This document shows, one piece after another, positions 34,782-44,955 of a stretch of DNA of 56,907 nucleotides. Source of the stretch: an uncultured Acidiferrobacteraceae bacterium (lineage in GTDB: Bacteria; Pseudomonadota; Gammaproteobacteria; Acidiferrobacterales; SZUA-150); NCBI GenBank assembly GCA_913009895.1, contig CAJVXY010000019.1, positions 1 to 56,907 on the forward strand. The letters are read 5' to 3'. The stretch's first letter is position 1; every line of letters begins with the position of its first letter. The position numbers were made by a program, and so were the translations under genes. A model generated the notes under the pieces. That model saw nothing but the letters and a program-made list of their open reading frames with translations. It did not search any database and was not told the DNA's origin.

Positions 34782-36596
34782 ATGGATATAAAAATTAGCA
34801 ATTACATTTCATTCAGGAACCGCGGCGTTTTGCCCTTGGTTTTATTTATATTTCTTGTCGGCCCTGTGCCTGGTCTGGCACAGGAAGCGCCAGAGGCGCC
34901 AACTCTGAAAGAAGTTCTTAAGGATCCAGACAAGCCTAAAACTGCGGTTGATAATACCCAGCCAGACAAACAAAAAACCAAGAAACTGGTTAAGCTGGGC
35001 CCCGACGATGAATTTGGTCGCGGTGTACCCCGAGAAACTATGGCGGGATTTTTCGCCGCAGTACGAGATGACGATTTCAAACGCGCCGCAGAATACCTGG
35101 ATCTTCGTTATCTACCAAGAGGTTATCGAAAATCTGATGGCCCGAAGTTAGCGAGACAATTAAAAGTAATCCTTGATCGTACGCTCTGGGTTGATATGGA
35201 TCTGCTAAGTACTGATCCAAAAGGACATAAGGATGATGGCTTGCCCAGATCCCGCGACCTGGTAGGCCAGGTAAGTGCTGGCAAGAAAAAATATGACATC
35301 CTGCTACAACATGTCCCTCGCGAAGATGGGGTGCTTATCTGGAAGATTTCCAAGAAGACCGTGCGAAAAATTCCGGTGTTATATAAAGCGCATGGTTACG
35401 GGTACATTGGGGAAAAACTTTCACAATTTTTTCCTGCATTCAGTTTCATGGGGCTCGCAATATGGCAATGGATCTTCCTGGTACTCATCCTTATAATGGC
35501 AGCCATAGTCGCATTTCCTGTTGTACGTATTGTAAGCTGGGTAATTATAAGAAAAAATTTTGCGCTTAGTGAACTATCTTCCAGGTTCATCAATGGCCCC
35601 GTCTATGTCTTGTTAACCCTGATTATTTTTCGCAACAATTATGACATGATCCACCCTTCACTGACGGCGCGGGCCATTTTCGAAGCCGGTACAATATTCA
35701 ATATCGTTACAGCCTGGATGCTAATTCGCCTGGCTGGTCTATTCCGGGAGTACTGGGCACTAAGTCTCAAGCAACGGGGCCGAGAAAATGCAATTGTATT
35801 ATTACGACCCGCGTTTGCCATAATTAATGTGTTTATTCTATTCATTGCAACTATTGTTTGGCTTGACAATATCGGGTTCAGTGTCACGACAGTGCTGGCA
35901 GGCCTGGGCATTGGTGGTATTGCCGTTGCGTTGGCAACGCAAAAATCTATTGAGAATTTTATTGGCTCCCTAACGCTGTATTTATCAGCACCGGTGCGTG
36001 TTGGTGATTATTGCCGTTTTGGAGACAAAGAAGGCACAATAGAAGAAATTGGATTACGCGCAACCAAACTCAGAACCCTCGAACAATCTATATTGACGGT
36101 GCCCAACGCTGAATTTGCCGGTATGCAAATTGAAAATTTTGCCGGGCGCGCAAAATTTCGATTTAGTCCAATAATCAGGCTGCGAGTTGATACCTCACCT
36201 GACCAGGTTCGTTATATATTGATAGCGTTTCAGAGAATGCTTTATGCCCACCCCAAAGTATTAGAAAAACCACTACGGGTACGGTTTGAAGGATTTGGAG
36301 AATTTTCTTTTGATATCAAGATTCATTGTTACATTGATGTAAAAGATTTAAGTGAAAATCTTTTTGTTGCACAAGATCTTAACCTGCGGATTCTGGAAAT
36401 TATAAGTGAAGCGGGCTCAGAGATCGCCATTCCGGCTTCTATTGAGTACCAGACTGCTGCTCATAAGCTGGATGAATCCGCCAGGCAAAAAACAGAAGCT
36501 GTTGTCGAGCAGTGGCGCGACAAAGGTGAGATGACCATGGAGTTGACTCCGGAGCAAATCAAGGAAATTAAAAATACCACCCCATTTCCGGGGTAG
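34782..36596 (+). CDS. MscS-family mechanosensitive channel with long N-terminal extension
   Basis: A 604-residue inner-membrane protein. The N-terminus has a signal peptide (ending GLAQEA), a Lys-rich linker and a periplasmic domain (residues of about 75-210, GFFAAVRDDDFKRAAEYLDL). Membrane helices follow at about 225-250, 268-285, 300-320 and 345-365. The conserved pore helix and beta domain are clear: GLGIGGIAVALATQKSIENF, then GSLTLYLSAPVRVGDYCRF, GTIEEIGLRATKLRTLEQS and TVPNAEFAGMQIENFA. It probably protects against osmotic downshock. The extended periplasmic part differs from E. coli MscS and fits larger MscS-like channels. Confidence 0.92.
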   Translation: MDIKISNYISFRNRGVLPLVLFIFLVGPVPGLAQEAPEAPTLKEVLKDPDKPKTAVDNTQPDKQKTKKLVKLGPDDEFGRGVPRETMAGFFAAVRDDDFKRAAEYLDLRYLPRGYRKSDGPKLARQLKVILDRTLWVDMDLLSTDPKGHKDDGLPRSRDLVGQVSAGKKKYDILLQHVPREDGVLIWKISKKTVRKIPVLYKAHGYGYIGEKLSQFFPAFSFMGLAIWQWIFLVLILIMAAIVAFPVVRIVSWVIIRKNFALSELSSRFINGPVYVLLTLIIFRNNYDMIHPSLTARAIFEAGTIFNIVTAWMLIRLAGLFREYWALSLKQRGRENAIVLLRPAFAIINVFILFIATIVWLDNIGFSVTTVLAGLGIGGIAVALATQKSIENFIGSLTLYLSAPVRVGDYCRFGDKEGTIEEIGLRATKLRTLEQSILTVPNAEFAGMQIENFAGRAKFRFSPIIRLRVDTSPDQVRYILIAFQRMLYAHPKVLEKPLRVRFEGFGEFSFDIKIHCYIDVKDLSENLFVAQDLNLRILEIISEAGSEIAIPASIEYQTAAHKLDESARQKTEAVVEQWRDKGEMTMELTPEQIKEIKNTTPFPG

Positions 36597-37020
36597 ACAC
36601 ATTTGCTATTAATCCTTTGCGTGGCTAGCCAGCCACCAAAAGTGTTTTGTTGCCGTCTAAAACCCTCGGGATCAAATAAGTTATATCTTAATAACCATAA
36701 AAATTATGGTAATTATGAAATTGTGCCAAATATCAAATTACTGCATACTGCACCGCTATTTGTAGTAAATGATTCGCTCCAGGCAACTTGCAATAACCTG
36801 TCTAACCTTGAGTAAATAATTAAATGAATAAAATCAGAAACTTCATATCGTTGTCGGCTGCGGTCATTTTATTTTCAGTAAATGCTTATGTTTACGCAAA
36901 GTCTAATGCCGAACTTGCCTCTGGTATACGCCATAACGACTGAGATTAATCATTGCTAAATAATAGTTGTAGTTAGAGACGGCCAGTTATAAAAAAAGTT
37001 AAAATAAACCAGGAGAGATA
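36597..37020. other. Intergenic stretch before the DUF3604 operon
   Basis: About 420 bases with only one weak candidate gene (36824-36943, described separately). The 70-codon frame at 36603 has no family resemblance and is probably chance. A ribosome binding site (AGGAGAG) precedes the DUF3604 start at 37021. No terminator with a clear stem was seen after the MscS gene. Confidence 0.4.
36824..36943 (+). CDS. Possible small signal-peptide ORF
   Basis: The 39-residue frame starts MNKIRNFISLSAAVILFSVN and continues AYVYAKSNAELASGIRHND. The first 27 residues read like a proper Sec signal peptide with a cut site after VYA. Only about a dozen residues would remain mature, so it is either a tiny secreted peptide or the front end of a truncated gene. 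It lacks a clear ribosome binding site. It precedes the DUF3604 operon in the same direction. Confidence 0.3.
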   Translation: MNKIRNFISLSAAVILFSVNAYVYAKSNAELASGIRHND

Positions 37021-38991
37021 ATGAAATATTTTCAAATTTTAGCGATATTCATGATGGCGATGTTGTTGCAGGCGTGCAATAAAACACCTGAGGACGCCGT
37101 AGCCGAAAAACTGGCAGAAGGCATCATCATACCGGAAAAGGTTATGGCGCTAGGCAAAGCCTATTCAGGTAAAACCTATTCACCTTATGCGAAGCGGTCA
37201 TTCCCGAGCAATGTCTACTGGGGTGAAACTCATTTGCACACCGGGTTATCCCTCGATGCCGGTTTGTTTGGCAATATATTGGGTCATGCAGACGCCTATC
37301 GATTTGCCCGCGGCGAACAAATAACCGCCTCGTCCGGGCTGCCTGTGAAATTAGGCCGGCCGCTGGACTGGCTGGTGATCACTGATCATTCCGACATGAT
37401 GGGCATCGCCACGGACATTCAGAAGGGCACGCCCAATATTCTGGCAGAGCCGAAAGGTAAGGAATGGCATGAAGGGTTTAAAAAGGGCGGAGAAGCGGCA
37501 GGAAAAGCCGCATTTGATTTGATTTCCCATTTTGCGCAAATGAAGGTTCCCGAACAGCTCGTTAAAGATTACTCACCCGGCTCGGAAGTCTACGACAATC
37601 TTTGGAAGGACATTATTGAGACTGCTGATAAATATAATGATCCGGGAAAATTCACCGCCTTGATAGGATTCGAATGGACTTCGGTACCTAAGGGGTTCAA
37701 TTTACATCGCAATGTCATTTTACGTGACGATAAAACTTTCGCGGAGCAGGTTGTTCCGCTAACCACACAACCACCCCTGGGTACAACGGATCCACTTGAT
37801 CTTTATAAATGGCTGGAGGACTACGAGAAAAAAACAGGTGGTCGAGCTTTGGCAATTTCCCATAACGGCAATCTTTCTAATGGCTGGATGTTCCCCACTG
37901 AAGACACCTATGCCGGCGGCAAGGTCGACAAAAACTATGTCCAGTTACGTGCCAGGTGGGAACCACTTTATGAAGTCACCCAGATAAAAGGTGACGGCGA
38001 GGCGCATCCGAAATTATCACCCAATGATGAATTTGCCGATTACGGCACCTGGGATGTCGGCAATCTTGATATCACCCAGCTCAAGACAGATGACATGCTA
38101 GAGCGCGAGTATGCACGTGAGGCATTAAAGAACGGATTCAAACTGGAGAAAAAATTAGGCACTAATCCATACAAATTCGGTATGGTCGGTGCGACCGATA
38201 GCCATACCGGCCTGTCGACGGCCGAAGAAGAAAATTTCTTTGGCAAATCAACCAGTGTTGAGCCCTCTAAAACCCGCGTTTCTCACCCATTTGTAAAATC
38301 GAAACTTGGAGAGTTTGCAGGGGATAAGTTAGTTGCTTCTGGGTACCAGGGAGTCTGGGCAAAAGAGAACACACGTGAGGCAATCTGGGACGCGATGGCA
38401 CGCAAGGAAACCTATGCTACGACCGGCCCGCGCATACCCGTGCGTTTTTTCGGCGGTTGGGATTATACCGACAATGACCTGCGTAGCCGTGCACCGGCTT
38501 TTCGTGGTTATGAGAAAGGTGTGCCCATGGGCGGTGATTTAAAGAAAGCACCCGAAGGCAAGAAGGCGCCCACGTTTATGGTTTATGCCTTACGAGATCC
38601 CATCGGCGCCAATCTTGATCGTATTCAGATTGTTAAAGGCTGGATGGACACTGCAGGCGAGACCCACGAAAAAGTCTACGATGTGGCATGGTCAGTTGGA
38701 CGTGAAAAAAATAAAGATGGCAAGTTACCAGCAGTGGGCAATACGGTTGATCTAGAAAGAGCTAACTGGCTCAACACTATCGGTGCTTCCGAGCTTGCTG
38801 CCGTCTGGACCGACCCAAATTTCGACGCCAAACAAAAAGCTTTTTATTATGTGCGCGTCCTTGAGATTCCGACTCCGACCTGGATTGTTTACGACATGGT
38901 TCGTCTCGGCGCCAAACCACCCAAAGGCAGTAAATTAATTCACCAGGAACGCGCCTATACCTCACCGATTTGGTATACGCCAAAAAGCTAG
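37021..38991 (+). CDS. DUF3604 lipoprotein, paralogue 1
   Basis: A 656-residue lipoprotein (LQAC, Cys19) of the DUF3604 family. The mature part starts near [19 protein letters not shown], with metal-ligand-like motifs [20 protein letters not shown] and [13 protein letters not shown] that resemble PHP phosphoesterases. It ends [11 protein letters not shown], as does its downstream neighbour. The protein should face the periplasm, attached to a membrane. The substrate of this family is not established; a hydrolase acting on an organic compound is likely. The next gene, 61 bases downstream, is a divergent copy. Confidence 0.88.
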   Translation: MKYFQILAIFMMAMLLQACNKTPEDAVAEKLAEGIIIPEKVMALGKAYSGKTYSPYAKRSFPSNVYWGETHLHTGLSLDAGLFGNILGHADAYRFARGEQITASSGLPVKLGRPLDWLVITDHSDMMGIATDIQKGTPNILAEPKGKEWHEGFKKGGEAAGKAAFDLISHFAQMKVPEQLVKDYSPGSEVYDNLWKDIIETADKYNDPGKFTALIGFEWTSVPKGFNLHRNVILRDDKTFAEQVVPLTTQPPLGTTDPLDLYKWLEDYEKKTGGRALAISHNGNLSNGWMFPTEDTYAGGKVDKNYVQLRARWEPLYEVTQIKGDGEAHPKLSPNDEFADYGTWDVGNLDITQLKTDDMLEREYAREALKNGFKLEKKLGTNPYKFGMVGATDSHTGLSTAEEENFFGKSTSVEPSKTRVSHPFVKSKLGEFAGDKLVASGYQGVWAKENTREAIWDAMARKETYATTGPRIPVRFFGGWDYTDNDLRSRAPAFRGYEKGVPMGGDLKKAPEGKKAPTFMVYALRDPIGANLDRIQIVKGWMDTAGETHEKVYDVAWSVGREKNKDGKLPAVGNTVDLERANWLNTIGASELAAVWTDPNFDAKQKAFYYVRVLEIPTPTWIVYDMVRLGAKPPKGSKLIHQERAYTSPIWYTPKS

Positions 38992-39052
38992 GTGCAAGTT
39001 AAATTAAAATAATCTTATTCATGGAAGAATAAAAAAATAGGTAGGAGATATT

Positions 39053-41035
39053 ATGCGTATTAAAAAAAGAATGTATAAAAAGTATATTTTCATTGTTGTA
39101 TTGGCTGGTCTGGTAAGTGCGTGCGATAAAACAGAAACGCCAGCGGTTTCAACCGAAGGGAATCCAGCAGAGCAATCTCAACCGGCTCACCCGGCGTTTG
39201 TTAGTTCAGGTAGCCCAAACAATGTTTATTTCGGCGATACCCATTTACACACCTCGTACTCGCCGGACGCATTTTTAATGGGCAATCAAAGTGCGGATCC
39301 CGATACGGCGTACCGTTATGCCAAGGGCCTGCCAGTCGTGCACCCATACCACAAGGCACGTATACAAATTGGCACCCCGCTGGATTTCCTGGTGGTATCG
39401 GATCATGCGGAATTTATGGGCGTGATACCGAATATTATTAAAGGCAATCCCATTGTAGCAAATACTGAAACGGGAAAACGTTACAAGAAATTGTTTGACG
39501 AGGGTAAGGCTATTGAAGTTTTTGGTGAATTGATCGCACAGGTGAATAAGGTAACGCCTGCCAATCCCGACCTTGTTAGTGAAAAAATCAATCGCACTAT
39601 ATGGGGCGAGATCATGTCAGCTGCAGATCGCCATAACGAACCGGGTAAATTTACCGCTTTAATGGGCTGGGAGTGGAGCTCAACACCGGGCGGTGCCAAT
39701 CTCCATCGCGTGATCATTATGCGCGAAGGCAAAGAAAAGGGTGAGCAGTTTATTCCTTATACTTCGCTTGATAGCGACAAACCGGAAGACCTGTGGAAGT
39801 GGCTGGACACTACAAGCACCAAAACCGGTGCCAATTTTCTGGCAATACCCCACAACTCGAATATCAGCCAGGGCCTGATGTTTCCTTTGCAGGATAGTTA
39901 TGGGAAAGTAATCGATAAGCAGTATGCTGAGACCCGGATGAGACATGAACCCATTGTCGAGATGACCCAGATCAAGGGTGATTCCGAAACTCACCCCAAT
40001 CTTTCGCCAACTGATGAGTTCGCCGACTATGAAACCTTTGATCATTTGATAACTTCGGAAGGTGCCAAGCCCAGAGACTTGTTTGGGGACGGGTTTCTTG
40101 GCCAGTTAAGTAAGGAAGATCGTGACCTGGTATTGAAAAACAAAAAGGTCGTCGCCAAGGCCGGCGACTATGCACGCAGTGCACTCAAACGCGGCCTGTT
40201 GATTGAGGATCGTGTTGGTACGAATCCCTATAAATTTGGCATGATCGGCTCTACCGACTCTCACACCGCCATGGCTTCTGCCGAAGAAGATAACTTCCAC
40301 GGAAAAATGGCGATTGACTCGACACCGGGCACCAAATCCAAGGATGTCATTCCCGGCACGCCTGGTTGGGACATGGGGGCAGCAGGCCTGGTTGCAATTT
40401 ATGCTGAAAAGAATGACCGTGGTGCGTTGTTTGATGGCATGAAACGCAAAGAAGTCTACGCAACCACAGGCCCACGTATTGCCGTGCGTTTTTTTGGTGG
40501 TTGGGAATACTCCTCCAGCGATGTAACGGCCAGCGATATGGTAACCATTGGCTATAAAAAAGGTGTGCCCATGGGGGGTGATCTAAGTAAGCCGCCGTCT
40601 GGTAAAGCGCCGACTTTCATGATTGCAGCAATGAAAGGCCCCGTGGATGCCAATCTGGATCGCATTCAGGTCGTGAAGGGCTGGTTGGATAAAAAGGGTG
40701 AGCCACAGGAAAAGGTCTTTAATGTTGCCATGGCCGATGGTCGAACCGTGGAAGCCGATGGCAAGGTCAAACCCGTAGGCAACACCGTTGATATTAAAAC
40801 AGGTAACTACACCAATTCCATTGGCGACCCGATTTTGGCAACCACATGGACAGATCCTGAGTTTGATGACAGTGTTCGCGCCTTTTACTATGTGCGTGTG
40901 TTACAAATACCAACTCCAAGACATACCTTGTTTGATACCATCGCCCTTGGTGTAGATCCAAAGGAGAGCGGCAACCCTGCAACCATACAGGAACGCGCTT
41001 ATACTTCGCCAATCTGGTATACGCCTGAAAAATAA
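39053..41035 (+). CDS. DUF3604 lipoprotein, paralogue 2
   Basis: A 660-residue lipoprotein (LVSAC, Cys24) clearly paralogous to the gene before it. Shared blocks include [93 protein letters not shown] and the end [14 protein letters not shown]. The two differ enough (for example an extra stretch around residues 325-365) to suggest an old duplication and different substrates. It has a good ribosome binding site (GGAG). The following PPIase gene begins 14 bases after its stop. Confidence 0.88.
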   Translation: MRIKKRMYKKYIFIVVLAGLVSACDKTETPAVSTEGNPAEQSQPAHPAFVSSGSPNNVYFGDTHLHTSYSPDAFLMGNQSADPDTAYRYAKGLPVVHPYHKARIQIGTPLDFLVVSDHAEFMGVIPNIIKGNPIVANTETGKRYKKLFDEGKAIEVFGELIAQVNKVTPANPDLVSEKINRTIWGEIMSAADRHNEPGKFTALMGWEWSSTPGGANLHRVIIMREGKEKGEQFIPYTSLDSDKPEDLWKWLDTTSTKTGANFLAIPHNSNISQGLMFPLQDSYGKVIDKQYAETRMRHEPIVEMTQIKGDSETHPNLSPTDEFADYETFDHLITSEGAKPRDLFGDGFLGQLSKEDRDLVLKNKKVVAKAGDYARSALKRGLLIEDRVGTNPYKFGMIGSTDSHTAMASAEEDNFHGKMAIDSTPGTKSKDVIPGTPGWDMGAAGLVAIYAEKNDRGALFDGMKRKEVYATTGPRIAVRFFGGWEYSSSDVTASDMVTIGYKKGVPMGGDLSKPPSGKAPTFMIAAMKGPVDANLDRIQVVKGWLDKKGEPQEKVFNVAMADGRTVEADGKVKPVGNTVDIKTGNYTNSIGDPILATTWTDPEFDDSVRAFYYVRVLQIPTPRHTLFDTIALGVDPKESGNPATIQERAYTSPIWYTPEK

Positions 41036-41049
41036 CCTGGAGAGAGTCG

Positions 41050-41931
41050 TTGTTAAAGAAATGGTTACGTGAGCCCCTGGTACATTTTTTGTTCATCGGG
41101 GGTTTGCTCTTTCTGGTATATAGTTTGCAAAATGACGGGTTCTCCGATCAAAGCAAACGTATTGTTTTTACCAAGGCTGATATCAATCGTTTGAGTATGA
41201 TGTGGCAAAAGCAGCGGCAGCGACCGCCGACACAGGCTGAGCTCAAGGGTTTGATCGAACAGCAGATTCGTGAGCAAGTGATGTACCGCGAGGCGCTGGC
41301 TATGGGGCTGGACAAGAATGACAGTATCGTACGTCGACGTCTGGCACAGAAAGTCGAGTTTATTTCTGCTGATATCGCCGGCCTGGTTGAACCAGCCGAG
41401 GCTGATCTGGCTAACTACCTTGCTGCCCATCCTGATATGTTTGAAATTCCAGCTCGTATCAGTTTCGTACAGGTTTACCTGAGTACCGACAAACGTGGTG
41501 CGCGAACACCCGAAGATGCCACCCGGTTGCTCGCTACCCTGGAAAAAGCGGGCCCAAATGCAGACAACACTGAATTTGGCGATCGGTTCATGCTCGGCCA
41601 GCAACACGAAAACGTAACAGAATTTGAGGTGGCGCGTCTGTTCGGGAAAGCGTTCGCCCATGAGCTATTCACCTTGTCGGGTAGCAACTGGCAAGGCCCG
41701 GTTGTTTCCGGTTACGGACAGCATTTAGTGCGTATAGATAACAAGACCGCTGCCCGCCAGCCCGAATTGAAAACTGTACAAGACAAGGTGCGCGATGAAT
41801 GGATGAATCAACAACGTCGCACAGTCGATAAGGCGTTTTACCAAAGCCTGCGCCAGCGTTACGAGATTGTCATCGAAGATCCCATGCTTATCACTCCCGT
41901 CCAAAAAGAAACAACAGCGAGCGCCGGCTAA
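41050..41931 (+). CDS. Membrane-anchored parvulin-like peptidyl-prolyl isomerase
   Basis: The 293-residue protein begins with TTG (MLKKWLREPLVHFLFIGGLL), 6-9 bases after GGAGAG. No ATG gives the membrane anchor. One helix (about residues 12-28) anchors it, with the rest in the periplasm. Residues of about 60-110 form a SurA-N-like helical domain (LIEQQIREQVMYREALAMGL, then DKNDSIVRRRLAQK). A parvulin-like region follows (ISFVQVYLSTDKRG, then GPVVSGYGQHLVRIDN). It probably helps fold the DUF3604 lipoproteins or HupE neighbour. DUF3604, this PPIase and HupE recur together in other genomes as I recall. Confidence 0.82.
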   Translation: MLKKWLREPLVHFLFIGGLLFLVYSLQNDGFSDQSKRIVFTKADINRLSMMWQKQRQRPPTQAELKGLIEQQIREQVMYREALAMGLDKNDSIVRRRLAQKVEFISADIAGLVEPAEADLANYLAAHPDMFEIPARISFVQVYLSTDKRGARTPEDATRLLATLEKAGPNADNTEFGDRFMLGQQHENVTEFEVARLFGKAFAHELFTLSGSNWQGPVVSGYGQHLVRIDNKTAARQPELKTVQDKVRDEWMNQQRRTVDKAFYQSLRQRYEIVIEDPMLITPVQKETTASAG

Positions 41932-42926
41932 TGGTACGACGAATAGTTTTTTGTTTATTCTCGCTCCTGCAAATATTAGTAGTACAGACATCGTTCGCTG
42001 ACGAAATTCGCCCTGGTTACCTGGAGTTAAAAGAAAGCAGCCAGAATGTATTCTCGGTATTGTGGAAGGTGCCGGCCAAGGGCGATAAAAAACTAAGCCT
42101 GTATGCAAAACTTCCCCCGGGTTGCCAGGACAAAACCCGGCCCACCGCGCAACTTATAAATGGTGCCTACATTGAGCGCTGGATCACAGTTTGTTCGGGC
42201 GGGGTAGTCGAAAAATCTATCTCTATTACAGGATTAGCTGCGACCAATACCGATGTATTGGTGCGACTGGAATTTAATAATGGCACGTCACAGTCTGTAT
42301 TACTGACGCCCGCTAATAATTCGTTTCAGGTGCCGGTTACTGCCTCAAACCTGCAGATTGCAGGAACCTATACCTGGCTGGGCATTACCCACATTTTGCT
42401 TGGTTTTGACCATCTTTTGTTTGTCTTTGCTTTACTGCTAATCGTCAGAAATAAACGACTGTTACTCTGGACCATTACCGCATTTACCCTTGCTCACAGC
42501 CTGACACTGGCTGGCGCGACCCTGGGGCTGGTTTATGTGCCACAACAACCGGTAGAAGCAATTATCGCCTTAAGTATTTTGTTTTTGGCCATGGAAATTG
42601 TCCATGGCCAGCGCGGGAATCCCGGGGCAGCGACAAAGTGGCCATGGATGGTGGCATTTATATTTGGTTTATTGCACGGTTTTGGTTTTGCCGGGGCCCT
42701 GGCCGAGGTTGGTTTGCCACAACAGGCTATCCCGGTAGCGTTGGTATTTTTTAATGTGGGGGTTGAGTTGGGACAGCTAATGTTCATTGCAGTCGTGTTG
42801 TCATTGGGCTGGATTTTGCACCGGTTGCAACAACAAAAAATACTGGAAAAAGTGGAAACAGTGGCCATGTATTCTATTGGCAGCCTGGCCAGCTTCTGGC
42901 TATTTGAAAGAGTCAGCGCGTTTTAG
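41931..42926 (+). CDS. HupE/UreJ family membrane protein
   Basis: A 331-residue protein with a signal peptide (ending SFADE), a periplasmic beta-domain (about 26-140) and about six membrane helices. The HupE/UreJ motifs with conserved His residues are seen: GITHILLGFDHLLFVFALLL, AFTLAHSLTLA and FIFGLLHGFGFAGAL. Family members are thought to carry metal ions, typically nickel or cobalt. The ATG overlaps the PPIase stop by one base (TAATG), which shows an operon. No hydrogenase or urease genes are nearby, so another metal-dependent enzyme, perhaps DUF3604, may be served. Confidence 0.85.
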   Translation: MVRRIVFCLFSLLQILVVQTSFADEIRPGYLELKESSQNVFSVLWKVPAKGDKKLSLYAKLPPGCQDKTRPTAQLINGAYIERWITVCSGGVVEKSISITGLAATNTDVLVRLEFNNGTSQSVLLTPANNSFQVPVTASNLQIAGTYTWLGITHILLGFDHLLFVFALLLIVRNKRLLLWTITAFTLAHSLTLAGATLGLVYVPQQPVEAIIALSILFLAMEIVHGQRGNPGAATKWPWMVAFIFGLLHGFGFAGALAEVGLPQQAIPVALVFFNVGVELGQLMFIAVVLSLGWILHRLQQQKILEKVETVAMYSIGSLASFWLFERVSAF

Positions 42927-42983
42927 TCTGACAAGGGCCAGTTGAGCAAAATCAAGATCACTTAAAACGGCTTATCATCCACA

Positions 42984-43013
42984 TTGACGCTTGAAACAAG
43001 CAGTGACTACTGT
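42984..43013 (+). promoter_or_regulatory. Possible sigma70-type promoter for the ABC exporter
   Basis: TTGACG (42984-42989) and TACTGT (43008-43013) are separated by 18 bases and lie 43 bases before the adaptor gene start. The -35 box is good and the -10 box is weak. It fits a start of transcription after the HupE gene, but is not proven. Confidence 0.3.
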
Positions 43014-43055
43014 AATCTATAGTGGCTTTATCTTGATAAAATAGGGACTGCCTCA

Positions 43056-43994
43056 ATGCGTTATATTTCCTTTGTTCTATTCATTTTCTTATCAGCATGC
43101 AGCAACTCCTACGGTAATATTGCGCTAGGTACTTTAGAGCGGGAGCGCATTGCCCATACTGCAACAATCAACGAAGTGGTTATTGACTTGCCGGTGATAC
43201 AAGGAACTACAGTGACAAAGGGTACTGTTTTAGTCAGATTGGATGACACTCTACAGAAAGCACAAGTTACCAAGGCCCAGGCTGAAGTCATTCGGGCTAA
43301 AGCCAGTCTTGAGAAGTTACAAAGCGGTGCCCGTAAAGAGGAAATTGCAGATGCCAGAGCCAAAGTTGCAGGGGCCAGGGCAGAATTGGTTGAAAGTAGA
43401 GTTAGTTACAAACGTACTAAAGATATGGCAAAACGTGGTTTAGCCAGTAAAGCAGATCTCGATAAATCTCTTGCAACGCGCGATGCTATTTTTGCCAGGC
43501 TGAAGAGTGCCCAAGAACAATTGTTGGTATTAACCAATGGTGCACGGGAAGAAGACTTAACAATAGCCGAGGCAAGTCTTGAAGTTGCTAATGCGGTACT
43601 GGCAAGTGAAATAAAAAAATTATCAGATTTAACGATTGTAGCTACACGAGACGGGATTCTGGACAATCTGCCCTGGAACCTGGGCGAACGTGTTACAGCC
43701 GGGAGTCCAGTCGCTATTTTGCTAGCAGGCAAAGCGCCTTTTGCCAGAGTTTATGTACCTGAACCAAGCCGAATCAAAATCAAAATTGGTGACACCTTGT
43801 TAGTTCATGTGGATGGTATTAAAAAAACCCTGTCAGGAAAATTACGCTGGATTGCAACCGAGCCTGCTTTTACACCATACTATGCGTTGAATCAGGCGGA
43901 GCGTTCACGCTTGATGTATTTAGCGGAAATACAATTGCCTGATAGTGAAGCGCGCTTACCAAATGGAATTCCTGTACAAGTCGAACTACCATGA
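43056..43994 (+). CDS. HlyD-type periplasmic adaptor lipoprotein of an ABC exporter
   Basis: A 312-residue membrane-fusion protein (YbhG/HlyD type). The lipobox LSAC (Cys15) anchors it. A lipoyl-like domain lies at about 35-75 (VIDLPVIQGTTVTKGTVLVR) and a long coiled-coil hairpin at about 75-180 (KAQVTKAQAEVIRAKASLEK). The second lipoyl half follows (TIVATRDGILDNLPWNLGER, then VTAGSPVAILLAG) and a beta-barrel. It overlaps the ATPase gene by four bases, so it belongs to the three-gene exporter. The substrate is unknown. Confidence 0.88.
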   Translation: MRYISFVLFIFLSACSNSYGNIALGTLERERIAHTATINEVVIDLPVIQGTTVTKGTVLVRLDDTLQKAQVTKAQAEVIRAKASLEKLQSGARKEEIADARAKVAGARAELVESRVSYKRTKDMAKRGLASKADLDKSLATRDAIFARLKSAQEQLLVLTNGAREEDLTIAEASLEVANAVLASEIKKLSDLTIVATRDGILDNLPWNLGERVTAGSPVAILLAGKAPFARVYVPEPSRIKIKIGDTLLVHVDGIKKTLSGKLRWIATEPAFTPYYALNQAERSRLMYLAEIQLPDSEARLPNGIPVQVELP

Positions 43995-44917
43995 ACGATA
44001 TTGCTATCAAAGTTTCAAAATTAAATCGAAACTTTGGTGATATAAGGGCCATCCAGGAACTGGATCTTGAAGTAGAAAAAAAAAGAATTTACGGTTTTTT
44101 AGGCCCTAATGGCAGTGGTAAAACCACAGCAATTCGAATGTTGACCGGTTTATTAAAACCAAGCTCTGGTGAGGTTGAAGTTTTGGGATTAAGGTTGCCG
44201 CAGGATGCCGAGAAATTGCGGTTAAAAATTGGCTATATGACCCAAAAATTCTCGCTCTATAATGATTTAACAGTAAAAGAAAATTTGCAGTTTATTGCAA
44301 AAATATATTGTTTACCCAGTCGATTGCAAAAAACAAGAATTGATGAATTATTAAATATTTTCGGATTGGAAAATAAAATAAACCAGCTTGTCAGTACTTT
44401 GAGCGGTGGACAAAAACAAAGACTTGCATTGGCCGCAGCAACGATTCACAAACCAGAATTGTTGTTTCTTGATGAACCGACGTCAGCGGTTGATCCGGAA
44501 AACCGACGAGATTTCTGGGAGCAACTTTTTGACCTGTGTGACCAGGGCACAACTATTTTAGTCTCTACTCATTATATGGATGAAGCAGAACGCTGTCATA
44601 AACTGGCCATACTTGAAAATGGAATCAAGCGTGTAGATGGAACGCCGGAAGAATTAATGCAACAAATGGGCGTACATGTTGTTGAGATCGCGGCGTCTGA
44701 TTTAAGACTGCTCAAACAGAAATTGATAAAAATTACCGAGGTCATTACCGCTGCCCAACTTGGCGCCAGATTGCGGGTTTTGGTCAAAAACAGTATTTCA
44801 GATCCACTTGTGTTTTTAAAAAAACAAAAAGGAATCATGCCAGGGGATAGGTTATCTTTGGTCAGACCAAGCCTTGAGGATGTTTTTGTGACAAGTACTG
44901 GCGAGGGCCGCCAATGA
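43991..44917 (+). CDS. ABC transporter ATP-binding protein (YbhF/CcmA-like)
   Basis: The 308-residue ATPase carries all motifs of an active subunit: Walker A GPNGSGKTT, Q-loop near MTQKFSLYNDLT, signature LSGGQKQRL, Walker B LLFLDEPTSAVDP and the switch His (VSTHYMDEAE). A C-terminal extension (about residues 215-308) is typical of ABC-2 export ATPases. It overlaps the adaptor gene by four bases. The permease starts 38 bases later. Confidence 0.95.
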   Translation: MNDIAIKVSKLNRNFGDIRAIQELDLEVEKKRIYGFLGPNGSGKTTAIRMLTGLLKPSSGEVEVLGLRLPQDAEKLRLKIGYMTQKFSLYNDLTVKENLQFIAKIYCLPSRLQKTRIDELLNIFGLENKINQLVSTLSGGQKQRLALAAATIHKPELLFLDEPTSAVDPENRRDFWEQLFDLCDQGTTILVSTHYMDEAERCHKLAILENGIKRVDGTPEELMQQMGVHVVEIAASDLRLLKQKLIKITEVITAAQLGARLRVLVKNSISDPLVFLKKQKGIMPGDRLSLVRPSLEDVFVTSTGEGRQ

Positions 44918-44955
44918 ACCAGTTCCAATAAACTTATACCAGTGAAATTATTCAA

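Noticed and set aside
36603..36815. 70-codon frame after the MscS gene
   Set aside because: Composition is not protein-like and there is no start site; treated as intergenic.
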